64,000 nucleotides of DNA from Streptomyces decoyicus (GCF_019880305.1 NZ_CP082301.1:7378001-7442000), one strand, 5' to 3'. Counted from the stretch's first letter, positions 24,105 through 33,807 are shown. Notes: generated by a model not told the origin, from the sequence alone. Program-made: numbers and translations.

Positions 24105-25247
24105 CTACGGCCGGAGAAACGGCACCAGCGGAGCAGGTGCCATCCCGGGAGATTCGAGCAGCTCCCACTGGCAGCCCGGCACCTTCTCGTCGAGATCGCG
24201 GAACGCCTGCCGCATCAACAGCAGAAGCAGCGCCGAGAGCGCACGGTCGGATGGTGACCAGGCGCGATCACGCAAGGCGTTCAGTACCATCAGCCCCGAC
24301 GCCAGCGTCCGGCCCAGCAGCCACTCCAAGACCGCGCTACCAAGTTCCCCCGCCTCCAACTCGGCTTCAGCCCGAGCGCACAGATCCAGTGTCCAGTCCC
24401 GGGCCGCTTGGGCAGCTGCCCAAGCGGCCCGTAGATCGTCCAGCGGCATGGTCTCCGCCAACCGCGCCAGTGTGTCGCGGGCATCGCCATCAGCGATGGT
24501 TGTCATCCCGCCGTCAGCGGGGAAGACCGGCTCCGCAGCCGGAACGTCCTCCACCGTGTACTCGGCCAGGGCCGCCACAGGATTACCCCACCCTTCCGGC
24601 TGCACCGTCCGCAGCACATCCCCAACCCCCTGCGGTGTGACAGCCGCGCCTCCGCGCAGCACCATGGACACCGCGACCGCGCTCGCCTCGCCGCCGGACA
24701 GCCCCGAGGGCTCCGGGTTCCGGTCCAACTCATCCAGCTCCGGCGGCGGCCAGACCACTCCCTTACTGCTCAGGTGACGTGCGATGCCCCGATCGAGGCG
24801 ACGAGCCCGTTCGGGAATCAGCGTGGCGCGGTGCCCCGACGCAACCACCTCGTCGGCGACACGCTCCGCCCACTCGTCCTCGTCCGTCCCGGCGTCCGGC
24901 CCACCCTCGGCGAAGCCGGCACCCGGAATCCGAGCCGCCCTACCGAACGCCTTCCGCACGGCTTCCTCCGGAACCGGCAGCCCCTCATCGAACAGAGCCA
25001 GCGCCAGGTCGGACGGCCGGGCACCCCGCCGGGCCAGACGGGCGAGCGCGACCACCAGAACGAACGCCTCCTCCCGCGGAACCGACCCACTCCCACGCCC
25101 CCGACCGAGCGACCGCACCACGTTCCCCGGCAGCAGACCCGCCCGCCGCCACACCTCAAGCCGCTTCACGGACACCACATAGCCGTGCTCCCGCGCGTGG
25201 TCGATGAGCTGTTGATCAGCGGGGCTCGGAGCACTCCTGGAAGGCAT
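24105..25247 (-). CDS. Unknown protein with MerR-like N-terminal segment
   Basis: 380 residues. The start, YVVSVKRLEVWRRAGLLPGN, followed by a helix-rich region with GARPSDLALALFDEGLPVP, resembles the MerR-type wHTH where a root such as 'RxLRxWRRxGLL' binds DNA. The remaining 250 residues are acidic and helical (RDTLARLAETMPLDDLRAAW) with no recognisable enzyme motif. First gene of the operon, so it may sense or regulate it. No family could be named with confidence. Confidence 0.6.
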   Translation of the reverse strand: MPSRSAPSPADQQLIDHAREHGYVVSVKRLEVWRRAGLLPGNVVRSLGRGRGSGSVPREEAFVLVVALARLARRGARPSDLALALFDEGLPVPEEAVRKAFGRAARIPGAGFAEGGPDAGTDEDEWAERVADEVVASGHRATLIPERARRLDRGIARHLSSKGVVWPPPELDELDRNPEPSGLSGGEASAVAVSMVLRGGAAVTPQGVGDVLRTVQPEGWGNPVAALAEYTVEDVPAAEPVFPADGGMTTIADGDARDTLARLAETMPLDDLRAAWAAAQAARDWTLDLCARAEAELEAGELGSAVLEWLLGRTLASGLMVLNALRDRAWSPSDRALSALLLLLMRQAFRDLDEKVPGCQWELLESPGMAPAPLVPFLRP

Positions 25248-25388
25248 GCCGCGAGGCTACTCAACCTCTCAGTCCGCGGCGGGCCCTTTTGGAGACCCCC
25301 CACCTTGACGGGGTACAGCAGCGCCGCGCCTGGTGCCCTGGGGAAACCGTCGGAGCGCACAGCCCCGGCAACGAATCAGGAGGACGCG

Positions 25389-25580
25389 ATGCCCATCATC
25401 ACTCTGCTCCCGCCGCTGACCTGCAGCCCCGCCGCCTGGGCGGTGGTCACGCTTCTCTGTATCTGGACCGCGGCGTATGTCGTCATCGTCAGCGTCGCCC
25501 TGCTCCATCCCCGCCGCTCCCGCAGGAAGGAAGCCCGCAAGATCCTGGACCGCCGCCTCCTTGTTCCCAGGGCTCTGTAA
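25389..25580 (+). CDS. Small single-span membrane protein
   Basis: 63 residues. ATG 25389 has a strong AGGAGG seven bases upstream. The N-terminus is hydrophobic (ITLLPPLTCSPAAWAVVTLL then CIWTAAYVVIVSVALL) and the C-terminus strongly basic (RRSRRKEARKILDRRLL), predicting one helix with the tail inside. It is divergent from the 24105-25247 gene, 141 bases away. No family recognised. Confidence 0.6.
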   Translation: MPIITLLPPLTCSPAAWAVVTLLCIWTAAYVVIVSVALLHPRRSRRKEARKILDRRLLVPRAL

Positions 25581-25862
25581 CCTCTCGGCCGTTCTGCCCG
25601 GCGAGCATCTTCAGAAGAAGCGTCCGGGGGCGCAGGACGCCTGAGGGGAATCTCCTAGCACTGGCTGCCATGCCTGACGACGCGGCTCTCCACCTCAACG
25701 TGCGGTCGCCTCCTATGTCACGCTCCGGCCCGGGGAGTCGGCCGCCGTCTCGCGAGGAATGAACAGAACTGGCCCGCAGTCCAGTGCGCTGCCGGTAACG
25801 TCGCATCATGTCGTTCAGCGACGGCCCGAGTGTGGCCGAAGTGGAAAAAGGGGCGCTGATCT

Positions 25863-26381
25863 ATGGGTAAGTCAGCACGGGTACTGGGCTGGGAGTTCGG
25901 TCGAACGGCTCGCGAAATGAATGCGCTCCTCAAGGAGCACGGCTACCTGGACGGAAACCCCGGCGCTTATGGGCTCACCGAGAAGGGGCAGCAGTACGCG
26001 GAGGAGCAGTACCACTCGCGTGGCACAGGCGGTTACGCGCAATACAACCCAAGCTGGGAAACTCGCACCTGGAGCGACGAGACTGCAGCGGCACTCAAGG
26101 CTGACATGCAAGTCAACCCTGGAGGCTTCGACCTAGGAAGCTCTTCCGCGAAAGAGGAGGACCATTTCGGGTGCGAGCCCTTCGTGGACTGCAGCAGCAG
26201 TGGTGATGACGACAGCCCCGCGCCCAGTTGGAAAGAGTTGGCTATCGGCGGAGCCGTGGTAGGCGCTCTTCTCATTGCTCCTCATGCCAAGCCCTTGTGG
26301 AACAACAAGGTGAAACCTGCTGCGAAAAAGCTGCGAGACAGATTGGCGAAACAGGAGTCGGCCGAGTCCACCGACTCCTGA
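25863..26381 (+). CDS. Unknown protein with phage antirepressor-like N-terminus and one membrane helix
   Basis: 172 residues from ATG 25863. The first 50 residues (GWEFGRTAREMNALLKEHGY, then LTEKGQQYAEEQ) resemble the short winged domain seen at the ends of some phage antirepressors. A Ser/Asp-rich linker precedes a single hydrophobic segment (ELAIGGAVVGALLIAP) and a basic tail (KVKPAAKKLRDRLAK). Base composition is visibly lower in GC than its neighbours, which fits acquired DNA. Function unknown. Confidence 0.6.
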   Translation: MGKSARVLGWEFGRTAREMNALLKEHGYLDGNPGAYGLTEKGQQYAEEQYHSRGTGGYAQYNPSWETRTWSDETAAALKADMQVNPGGFDLGSSSAKEEDHFGCEPFVDCSSSGDDDSPAPSWKELAIGGAVVGALLIAPHAKPLWNNKVKPAAKKLRDRLAKQESAESTDS

Positions 26382-26589
26382 CGCTCTTTCGTGGTGGGCC
26401 GCACGGGGTCGGCGGCCCATACCGCGCTCTGCGGCTATGGGTGGGCAGCGTGGTGGTCCGAGTGTCGTCTCGGGTGGTCGCCGGCTCCCGCTACTCCGAC
26501 GGGAATGCTGTTGCTGTAGGAAGGGGGAATCCGGTGGTCAGACTGGGCCGGGAAGCTGAGCGCGTCGTTCGAGTGCGGTGGTGACGCAG

Positions 26590-26885
26590 CCCTTCCGGGA
26601 CATGCCGAAGAGGCGGTGATTCGACGTTTGCCAGTAGGCACGAGTTGCCGGGGCATATAGAGACTGAGACACAGTCCGCCGGGCTCCCAGCGGGCCTGGC
26701 AGGTCAACGCGAGCATCGGCGCCATTGTCAGGAGGTCGAGTGCGATCTGCACGATCTCGAGCCAGACGCGGTTGTGGGCGGTGTGCCTCAGGGGCAGCTT
26801 CCGCTGGTCGGTGGAACGAGTGGCCTGGCTGCGGCCTCCTGGCCGGGGCCCGCAGCCAGTGACGAAGTTCGAGTTCGCGCCTGGC
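26590..26885 (-). pseudogene. IS1380-family transposase, C-terminal remnant
   Basis: Two frames together spell the actinobacterial IS1380-type C-terminal region: ARRELELRHWLRAPARR, then HNRVWLEIVQIALDLLTMAP and MLALTCQARWEPGGL. The family consensus there is roughly 'NxxWxEIVxLAxDLLAWxQMLAL'. At least one frameshift and no intact N-terminus, DDE core or terminal repeats are visible. It marks old IS activity in unit 3. Confidence 0.65.
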
Positions 26886-27324
26886 CACCTGCTCCGATCA
26901 GAACCGGGTCCTGTGAGCCGGACGGCGCGGGGCCGCGCGGCGATCATTGAGCTATTTGCATCGCCGGAGGTGGGTGCCTACATTGGTGGCCGTGACCGCG
27001 TGATGAGCTCGGGCCCACGGTGCTTGAAGCGCCCAGACGGTGCCCCGGCCTCTCTCGGATCGATCTCGTCGAAGAGGTGATCGGGGGGCCACCGATAACG
27101 TCGCGACTGATCGCTTCCGGGCCCCTTCGGCCCCGTCAGGCCACGAGGGGTGCCGACTGTAGGTGGGAAGTCCGGCCACGCCAAACGAGGCTGCCTGCCC
27201 CTACCTGCCAGCGGATCGCTGGCAGCCGCGCTGCCGCCCGCCACAACGACCTCGCAGAGTGGGCTGGCATACGTGGAGAGTGCTTGATGTCATGACCACG
27301 AGGCGGGGACCGATATGGCCGCTG
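26886..27324. other. Noncoding stretch after the IS1380 remnant
   Basis: About 440 bases with no convincing frame on either strand. Only short stretches of possible decayed coding sequence are seen. Confidence 0.3.
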
Positions 27325-29281
27325 TCATCGTCCCGGCGGCGTCGGCCACGCGGTCCCGTCGACTGCCGCGTCGAGGAGATCGCCGAGCCGATGCCAGGCG
27401 CCCGGACCGGCGTGGGACATGGGGCTCGCTGCGAACCGCTGCCACGCCGCGTCATTGTCTCCGAGCGCCTCGGTGACGTAGGCGGCGACGACGGCGTGAG
27501 TGGTGTCGTAGCGCGGGCCGCGGGCCTTCAGTACTGACCAGGCAGGCAGCAGCCGGAGTAGCTCCGGAGGGCACTTGGGCCGGCCCAGCATGATCTCGGC
27601 CCAGCGTCCGCGTAGGTCGGGTCCGCCGCCCAGGCGCCTGCGCAGGTGCAGCGTGAGGGCGAGCAGTGCCTGCTGCGGGGCGGAGTGGCGGGCCAGTACG
27701 GCGTCGAAGGTAAGGGTCTTTCGATAGGAGCGGGCGGCGAAGGAGAGCAGGGCCTCCTCGACGAGCGTGTCGTTGCCCGTGTGCCGCTCCAGGTACGCGA
27801 CGAGAACGTCCTCGTCGACGTCGGCCAATGTCTTGAATCTGATGCCTTGTGGGTCGCCGAGGGAGGCTGTGCGTCGGCCTGGCAAGGCGGGAACGGGATC
27901 GGTGACTAGCGGAATGATGCTGTCGATCAGTTCCTTGGCCCGCCGCTTCTCCTCCCATGCGGAATGGCCGGAGGGGTAGCCGCACGCACCGGTCCGGGCG
28001 GACAGGGCCCGCTGGGCCTCCTGCACCACGAGACGCGCCTTCTGCCGCGCCTCCTCCGGGACTTCGGGGAGATGCACGAGGAGGGCCTGCAACCAGCCGA
28101 GATCGCGCACGACCGGATGGCGCGAGTCGGGGTCCGGCTCCCAGAGGCTGAGGGCGGTGAGGCAGACGGTCGCGAACCGGGTGCCGAGGGCGGCGACGAG
28201 TTCCTGGGACGCCAGCCATTCCCGGGGGCGGCCGAAGCGCTGGGCCTCGCCGGGGTTGAGGAGGAACCGCCAGGATCCTTTGCCGGCCCGCTCCACCCAG
28301 GCGACAGCGGAGCGGCAGATTACGTCCTGGAGGTACCCGGACTGCATCTCCTCGTCGACGAATCGCTCCACGTAGTCCCGCTCCTCCTGGGACGCGGTCG
28401 CCAGTTCTTCGGCGTAGCGCTCCTGCGCCTGCATGGGCGTTAGCCCGTCCCGGCAAGCCCGGAAGATCCGGGTGAGGAGGACCGCTCGCTCGAAGGACTC
28501 CAGGTCGTGTGCGGCGACTTCCTCCAACAATGCCGGTTCGACGTGCCACGGCACGGAGCCGAGCAGGTGCTCGCGCACCACACGATCGGCGGCGGGGTGC
28601 CGCGCGGACCAGGCCAGCAGGCGGCGGTGATGCCTGGTCTGAGCCCGGAGGATGCCGGTCCACATGCTGTCCCATGCGTCGGATGCGGCACGGTGGCGGT
28701 CCATCCACGCATCGACGTCCTCTTTGCCGTCGTGCTTGTCCGGCCCGAACGGGAGGCAGTCCAGGGCTGCGACGAACACGTCCTCGTGCAGGCCGTGTTC
28801 ACCGAGTACGAGCTGGGCGGGCGTCGGAGCCGTCAGCAGCTCGGGGGTGATGGTCAGGCCCGTTGTCGAGCGGCGGTGGAGCTCAGCGACGGTGGCGTGG
28901 ATGAGCTCCACCGCCGCTCCGGCCAAGTGCACCGAGCCGCGTCTCAGTGCACGCCTGCAGAATCCGTGCCCTGTATGTATCCGGGCAAGCCGGGTGAGAG
29001 AGGGCGATGCGGGTCAAGTCCATGCGGGCGGTCGTCATGTGCGGCAGCGGTTCGCGATTGAGATCGCTCTCCACCGCCGTGGTCAACAGCCACTCGGGCG
29101 CCGACTGTGCGAGCGGTCCCGTGAGCAGGGCCATGAGTAGGCCGTCGCGGTCCGTGCCCTGGGGTGCCGTGCGTATCGCCTCGACAACCATGCGTGTGGG
29201 CGGGGAGTCGTCGGACACCTGCGTGATGACCGTACGCAGGAACTCGAAAGGGAGAGACGTACGCAACGCCGCCGCGGCCAT
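27325..29281 (-). pseudogene. Large unknown protein gene with one frameshift
   Basis: A gene of about 650 codons starting at ATG 29281 (GGAG upstream; MAAAALRTSLPFEFLRTVIT). Near 28930-28936 the frame shifts by one base: CTETRLG must continue as VHLAGAAVELIHATVAEL in the frame that ends at 27325. The rest is helical and rich in Trp/Arg, for example FERAVLLTRIFRACRDGLT and GSWRFLLNPGEAQRFGRP. No family, P-loop or zinc motif was recognised. The long 3' frame (535 codons) might still be expressed alone from a GTG at 28932. Confidence 0.5.
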
Positions 29282-29324
29282 CGGACTCCAATCTCCAACA
29301 CCGCGCCCCTGGCCTCTGGTCGGA

Positions 29325-29950
29325 ACTACTCGGGCGTCGAGGGTGTCGAGCAGAGGCCGGAAGCGGGTGATCTCGTTGGTCTTCTCACCGACGTCCATCT
29401 GGGCCAGGACCAGTACGTTCACGTGGTCGCAGGCGGCCAGGAGGTGGATCTTCCGTCCCTTCGCGCGGGCCGCACCCCGCAGCGAATTCCCGTCGACCGC
29501 GAGCCCTCGCAGCTCTTGTCCCCTGGTCTGCCGGTCCGCGAGCCAGGCTCCGACCGCCCGGTTCAGGGCGTCCGCGTCGATTCTGGCGAGCAGTCGCCGG
29601 ATCGTGGATTCCGCGGGCCAGGACCGTTTCGGAACCAGCGGGGCGACGGCCGTGCCGAGATGTTCGAGCAGGGCCGGCGGTGCGTCGGCGACCCATTCAC
29701 TCACCGCGAGCAGGGATCGCGCTCCGGCGAGGACCGCGCAGGACGTCAGTGCCAGGAGCGTCACGAGAGGGTGCCTTATTCCCCGCGGATCCCGCGGGTC
29801 CGGGACCTGCGCGAGGCGTTCCAGCAGAGTCGGAAGATCGCTCCTGGACACTTCCGGATGCGGTCTGAGCTGTTCAAAGGCGGGGGAGGTCAGGGATGAT
29901 GCGTCGGCAGGCACGGGCAGTCCAAGGTCACAGAGCGTAGAGAACTCCAT
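29325..29950 (-). pseudogene. ISAs1-family transposase, N-terminal fragment
   Basis: The frame begins MEFSTLCDLGLPVPADASSL and contains the ISAs1 hallmarks PDPRDPRGIRHPLVTLLALT, AVLAGARSLLAVSEW, WPAESTIRRLLARIDAD and the DDE-domain strand LRGLAVDGNSLRGAARAKG. It stops resembling the family after EITRFRPLLDTLDA. It then runs in frame, by chance, into the start of the downstream unknown gene, giving a 355-codon chimeric ORF. The C-terminal catalytic residues are missing, so it is inactive. Confidence 0.75.
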
Positions 29951-30027
29951 GATCGCGGACGTCCGTGCCTGCTGTGTACCGAACCCCGCCCAACATGACG
30001 AGACGTCAGCAACCGAGCGTCACCCGA

Positions 30028-30312
30028 CTACGCCGAAGGACCGAAGAGGGCGCGGTAGTACGCGACTTCCGGTTCGCGCTTCATCCAGATGTTGCCGGTT
30101 GGGGTCTCTCCGTTGTTCCGTTGTCGGACCATCCGGTTGGCTTCCGCTGCGCTCTTCGAGAAGCACGACGAATGGATCGCCTTACCGCGCCGCCACCTCC
30201 CCGAAGGTGATATGGGTGATATCTGCCGTAAACTCTCTTTTAGTTCCTCCGCGCTACCCAACGCACCGCAATGCAACCGCCGGTTGATCCCCAACAGCAT
30301 GACGAGGGACAC
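30028..30312 (-). CDS. Small hypothetical protein
   Basis: 94 codons from GTG 30312, or 90 from ATG 30300. The middle and end look like a real protein: GSAEELKESLRQISPI, AIHSSCFSKSAAEANRMVRQ, then TGNIWMKREPEVAYYRALFG. No membrane span or motif. It is divergent from the 30452 gene, with 139 bases between. Composition is less GC-rich than the core genes. Function unknown; moderate doubt that it is translated. Confidence 0.45.
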   Translation of the reverse strand: MSLVMLLGINRRLHCGALGSAEELKESLRQISPISPSGRWRRGKAIHSSCFSKSAAEANRMVRQRNNGETPTGNIWMKREPEVAYYRALFGPSA

Positions 30313-30451
30313 TACCTGGCGGATGCGTGTTCCCGGCCGAGTGGCACTCGCTTCGACATCCTCCCGTGCAGGTCGTCGGAGGCCATCTACCCAAAGATTA
30401 CTGGGCAGTTGACCTCAGGGTTTCGTGATAGCGTTCTTGTTCGGAGGGACA

Positions 30452-31081
30452 ATGCAACCTGAAAGGGAAATCGTGAACACGGAGAAGATCGCCGCTCGCC
30501 GCCTCTCGCTGGAAGAGGTGACGAAGCTCGGCGTGAAAGACAGGCTTTTCATTTCCGCTGACACGGCAGAACTCAAGCTTCCCGACTGCTATGTCCCTGC
30601 TTTTCTGACCAAGTCCGGTGAGGATTTCGAGGGCGGCTCGATCACGGCGAGAACCGTATTTCAGGAAGAGGTCTCCTGGCTTCCCGACGACGAGAATGAA
30701 GCCGGAATCTACTTGGCCGACGAGAACGGCTCGGCGACCATCGAGGTCCTCCAGTCCGCCGGTGTCGTGCTGGACCTGGCACTTTTCGTCCCTAGTGGGG
30801 ACAAGGGGGCCCTCACGGCCCTTTACGCTGCGGCCCGGCAGGCCTTCGGTGCCGACGTCGTGCAGATCTGGCGCCAGGGCCTCAAGGAGGTTCCCGACGT
30901 GAAGGTCGACATCTTCGAGGAGCAGATTCCTCGGGGGCGCAAGGGGAGCGACAGCCCCAAGCGTGACCGTCGCGCGATCGACACCTACCCCACCCGTGCG
31001 GACTTCATCGAGTTCTCCGCGGGGTGGAAGCCGGTTGTCGAGATTCACCGGCCGATTGTTGACGACACCCCGACCATCTGA
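30452..31081 (+). CDS. Unknown soluble protein
   Basis: 209 residues from ATG 30452, preceded by GGAGGGACA. An in-frame ATG at 30425 is possible but has no ribosome-binding site. The sequence is acidic and well formed: RLSLEEVTKLGVKDRLFISA, YVPAFLTKSGEDFEGGSI, SAGVVLDLALFVPSG, ALYAAARQAFGADVVQIWRQ. No signal, membrane helix or known catalytic motif. It lies alone among IS debris in unit 3, and its lower GC suggests acquisition. Confidence 0.65.
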   Translation: MQPEREIVNTEKIAARRLSLEEVTKLGVKDRLFISADTAELKLPDCYVPAFLTKSGEDFEGGSITARTVFQEEVSWLPDDENEAGIYLADENGSATIEVLQSAGVVLDLALFVPSGDKGALTALYAAARQAFGADVVQIWRQGLKEVPDVKVDIFEEQIPRGRKGSDSPKRDRRAIDTYPTRADFIEFSAGWKPVVEIHRPIVDDTPTI

Positions 31082-31310
31082 GGCGGCGTTACCTCTCGGT
31101 CTCGGCCTGAGAGGACGCCGAGAACGCATGCGCCGGCCCCGGTCGACCCCTGAGCGGCCCAGGGGGCCGTCGGAAAATAACTTACGAACGCTGAAGCGCC
31201 GTTCCATTCTATGACCTCGCGAGACAGCCCGCCTGACCAAGATCAAGCCTGAAGTTATTCTGCGACCGCCCTCAGGGCTTCGGTGTAGTCGAGTGAGGTC
31301 CGCTTCGTGC

Positions 31311-31520
31311 TCAGGTGAGGCCGAGGAGCGTGAGGGGGCGGCGGGCGTCACGCGCATTGCGGCGACGGCCGGAAACGATGTTCTTCGCGCCGTTCAGTCG
31401 CAGGGCGCCGACCGCGAGGTTGCGCCAGGTCGCCATAGCGCGGGGTGCGCTGTCGGTCCGCCACCGCGCACGCGGTCAGGTCGAGGACGGCGGCCAGCGC
31501 GTGCCGCGCTCCTCGTAGCC
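31311..31520 (-). pseudogene. Internally deleted ISAs1-family transposase
   Basis: Reading leftward, ALAAVLDLTACAV (the conserved N-terminal block) runs directly into RTDSAPRAMATWRNLAVGAL, RLNGAKNIVSGRRRNARDAR and RPLTLLGLT-stop, which is the family C-terminus. The whole catalytic middle is missing. The stop is at 31311-31313. It is separate from the 29325-29950 fragment, lying upstream of it rather than downstream. Confidence 0.65.
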
Positions 31521-32262
31521 GGATGATCTGCTATCAGCCCGAACGCCCAGCCCAGCCGCTCATCCCATGCACGAGCGTCGTCCGCATCTGCACCCGTTTC
31601 TTCAGCCACGCAGGGGTCATCCCCCGGCACCGTCGGCTGGCTCCGCCCGACGGTGCGCGGAGATGCAGGCCACCCTCGGCCTCACCCGACAGAGCAATCA
31701 GGGCCTTTCTTTTGGTCCAGCACTCGGAGCGACCGAGGCAAGTTGTGATCGCCGCCTCGATACCGGTCGGCGCGTGACACGGTCTAGGGTGCTCGGACTT
31801 GCCGAGGGCCAACCCCGCATGCGTGGGGACCACGACTGTGGTCCTGTCCTCGGCTTGCCCCCGCAGCCTGTGACGTAGCCAGAGCTTGGCGATCGGTGGG
31901 CAGTGACCGTGGTGAAGTATGTGATCCCTATGCCTTCCGAGTCGGTAGTTGAATTGATCACCAGCGTTGTCAGGTCGCAGCAGGGCACCTACCAGTTCGG
32001 GTTACGGGTACGGGCCGGAGCAGCCGCCGAGGCTCCGCAACGTCGGGGGCGTACCTAAAGGTGCCCAGCTGACTCTGACGCGTTGGTCAGCTGAGAGGGT
32101 CGATGGCTTCCCTTGAGGCCCTCGCCGGCCGGGGGCATCCCGGGGACTCTGCAGGGACTTTCACGTCTGTCCCGGGGAGATCCCAGGGACTTTCCGCCGG
32201 GTAAGCAGGGAAGGCCCTGACAGCTCTGAAAGGTACGAACGCGCTGTTCAGGGCCCACAACC
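31521..32262. other. Gene-poor stretch with decayed sequence and hairpins
   Basis: No gene could be supported. A 49-codon plus-strand frame (31909-32058, starting GTG GTG AAG) is weak. A solitary palindromic stretch at 31807-31833 resembles one type I-E CRISPR repeat but has no partner. An 8-bp stem (CAGCTGAC/GTCAGCTG) lies at about 32067-32094. Confidence 0.35.
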
Positions 32263-32325
32263 TCAGCACTCGATGATGTTCATCGCCAGCCCGCCCCGGG
32301 CGGTCTCCTTGTACTTGAGGTGCAC
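32263..32325 (-). pseudogene. L-serine dehydratase 3'-end fragment
   Basis: Reading leftward, HLKYKETARGGLAMNIIEC-stop (TGA at 32263-32265) matches the C-terminus typical of actinobacterial L-serine ammonia-lyase. Upstream of H-L-K-Y-K the similarity is lost, so only about 20 codons remain. It ends 46 bases before the yjbQ-tail copy at 32371, so it may be a captured gene end from an earlier insertion or source chromosome. Confidence 0.5.
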
Positions 32326-32370
32326 GTGAGGCGCCTCGGATCCGACAGGTGTCACCGAGTATCGTGCGGG

Positions 32371-32445
32371 TTGCCTTAACGGAGGTTGGCGGACACCAAC
32401 GTCGACAATGTCAACCGTCAGGTGCGGTTGAGCTTCCTCGGCTAG
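32371..32445 (+). repeat. yjbQ 3'-end copy (boundary of units 3 and 4)
   Basis: TTGCCTTAACGGAGGTTGGC leads into 18 intact codons, D-T-N-V-D-N-V-N then RQVRLSFLG-stop (TAG 32443-32445). The rest of yjbQ is absent: upstream sequence in this frame is unrelated. It shares an exact 32-base core (32390-32421) with the copy at 34732-34763; beyond it the differences are mostly third-position and leave the protein nearly unchanged. Confidence 0.7.
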
Positions 32446-33171
32446 CGAGCGTTGACCGTGAGGGTTCTGGGCGAAGTCAAAACATGTTCTGGTGATGAGG
32501 GCGGTCTCAGCCGGTCAATGCATCACCCGCGAGCCACGCCGGCGCGACCGCGGTTCGCTGAGGGAACGGCTTGCGGGCGTGGTTGACCGAGATCGCGACG
32601 CGATGGATGCGGCACACGCCTTCGCCGGGGCCGGCCGGCCGCCCCCGCGCTCTGTGGCAGAGCACGTGGGCCGCCTGCAAAGCGGCGCAAGAAGCCGATT
32701 CACCCGCTGCGGGTGACGCGTCACGAGCGGCGAGTCAGGAGGACGGCGCTGCGTTCCTTCGCCCCCCCCGCGAGCGCCCATCAGGTGAACACATTCTCGG
32801 TGCGGCGGCGCATGCGACCGCGCGGAAGCGCTGGCATTCGGCGTAGCACAGCCTGTCCATGCGGGGTCACCGTCTTCTCGGTGAGCCGACCGAGGATCGC
32901 GAACAGGTGGCCGAGGCCGCGCCGTCCACCCTTCGCGCTGGTCCCCAGGCTCGTGGGCCGGCTGTGGCGGGGCCGAGCGGAATAGTCGGTGCGGGTGGGT
33001 GGGGGCCGTAAGCGATCCGGCGAGGGGGCAAGAAAGAGCAACCAGCGGTGCCTACGGACGGCTGCGACCACCACGGTCGTCCGCTGTTTCTCACTGCTTG
33101 CGGGTGAACCACGACGCCACGCCCTCGTACCGACCGAAACTGGACGATTGTGCCCGCTATTGTCCGTTCTT
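32446..33171. other. Gene-free stretch upstream of parA
   Basis: About 725 bases. A 74-codon frame at 32492-32716 (SLRERLAGVVDRDRDAMDAA) has some protein character but no strong start. The rest carries many stops in all coding-like frames. It probably includes the parA promoter. Confidence 0.35.
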
Positions 33172-33807
33172 GTGCCATTGAGCTGTGCGTTTGTGAACCT
33201 CAAGCCCGGCGTCGGAAAGACGACGAGTGCTGTGTGGCTGGCCCACGCGCTTCATGAGTCGGGGCTGTCGCCGCTGCTGGTCGACGGTGACCCAGCCTCT
33301 TCCGCGCTGCGCTGGAGCGAGCTGGCCGGTGGCTTTCCGTTTCCGGTGATCGCCCTGCCGGTGGGGGATGTCCACCGGCGCGTGAACGACTTCCTCGGCA
33401 ACCGGCAGGCCGTCGTGCTCGATGCGCCCCAGCTGGAGGACCATCCCCGCATTACCCGCAGCATCATGAGGTACGCCGGCGAGTGGATCGTGCCCGTGAC
33501 CCCCGCCCCCATCGAACTGGACCGGATGGCACCCATCCTCGGAGAGATGGCGGACGTGCAGTCCCTGCGTGCCGAGCCGGCCCGCACGGCGGTCTTGCTC
33601 AATCGCACCAACCGTCCGGATGCCACGCGCACCGGGCCCGATGCCGATGCTCGTGAGGCACTTACCGAGCGGGGTTTCGAGGTGCTGGACACCCAGATCG
33701 CGCGGCTCGACCTGTACGCCCAGTCATTCGGGAACCCGGTCCAGGCCAAGGGGTCGGCGTACATGGACTTCGCGGAGGAACTGATCAAGCGTCAGGATGA
33801 GGCATGA
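33172..33807 (+). CDS. parA: ParA-family partition ATPase
   Basis: 211 residues from GTG 33172, the first start before the P-loop (VPLSCAFVNLKPGVGKTTSA). Upstream frame has no family similarity. The deviant Walker A is KPGVGKTT, where most ParA proteins have KGGVGKT. The second switch DGDPASSALRWSELA and the Walker B-like AVVLDAPQLEDH follow, with the base-contacting region TAVLLNRTNRPDATR. Short ParA proteins like this sit with a small ribbon-helix-helix partner on Streptomyces plasmids. Here the next gene overlaps as ATGA. It is the only coding content typical of a replicon in unit 4. Confidence 0.82.
   Translation: MPLSCAFVNLKPGVGKTTSAVWLAHALHESGLSPLLVDGDPASSALRWSELAGGFPFPVIALPVGDVHRRVNDFLGNRQAVVLDAPQLEDHPRITRSIMRYAGEWIVPVTPAPIELDRMAPILGEMADVQSLRAEPARTAVLLNRTNRPDATRTGPDADAREALTERGFEVLDTQIARLDLYAQSFGNPVQAKGSAYMDFAEELIKRQDEA

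Noticed and set aside
28883..29950. Intact 355-residue ISAs1 transposase
   Set aside because: Only the first 205 or so residues match the family; the rest is the start of another gene in the same frame.
31807..31833. Possible CRISPR repeat (type I-E-like, AACCCCGCATGCGTGGGGAC)
   Set aside because: Only one unit; no similar sequence about 60 bases to either side and no cas genes in the window. A lone palindrome is more likely.
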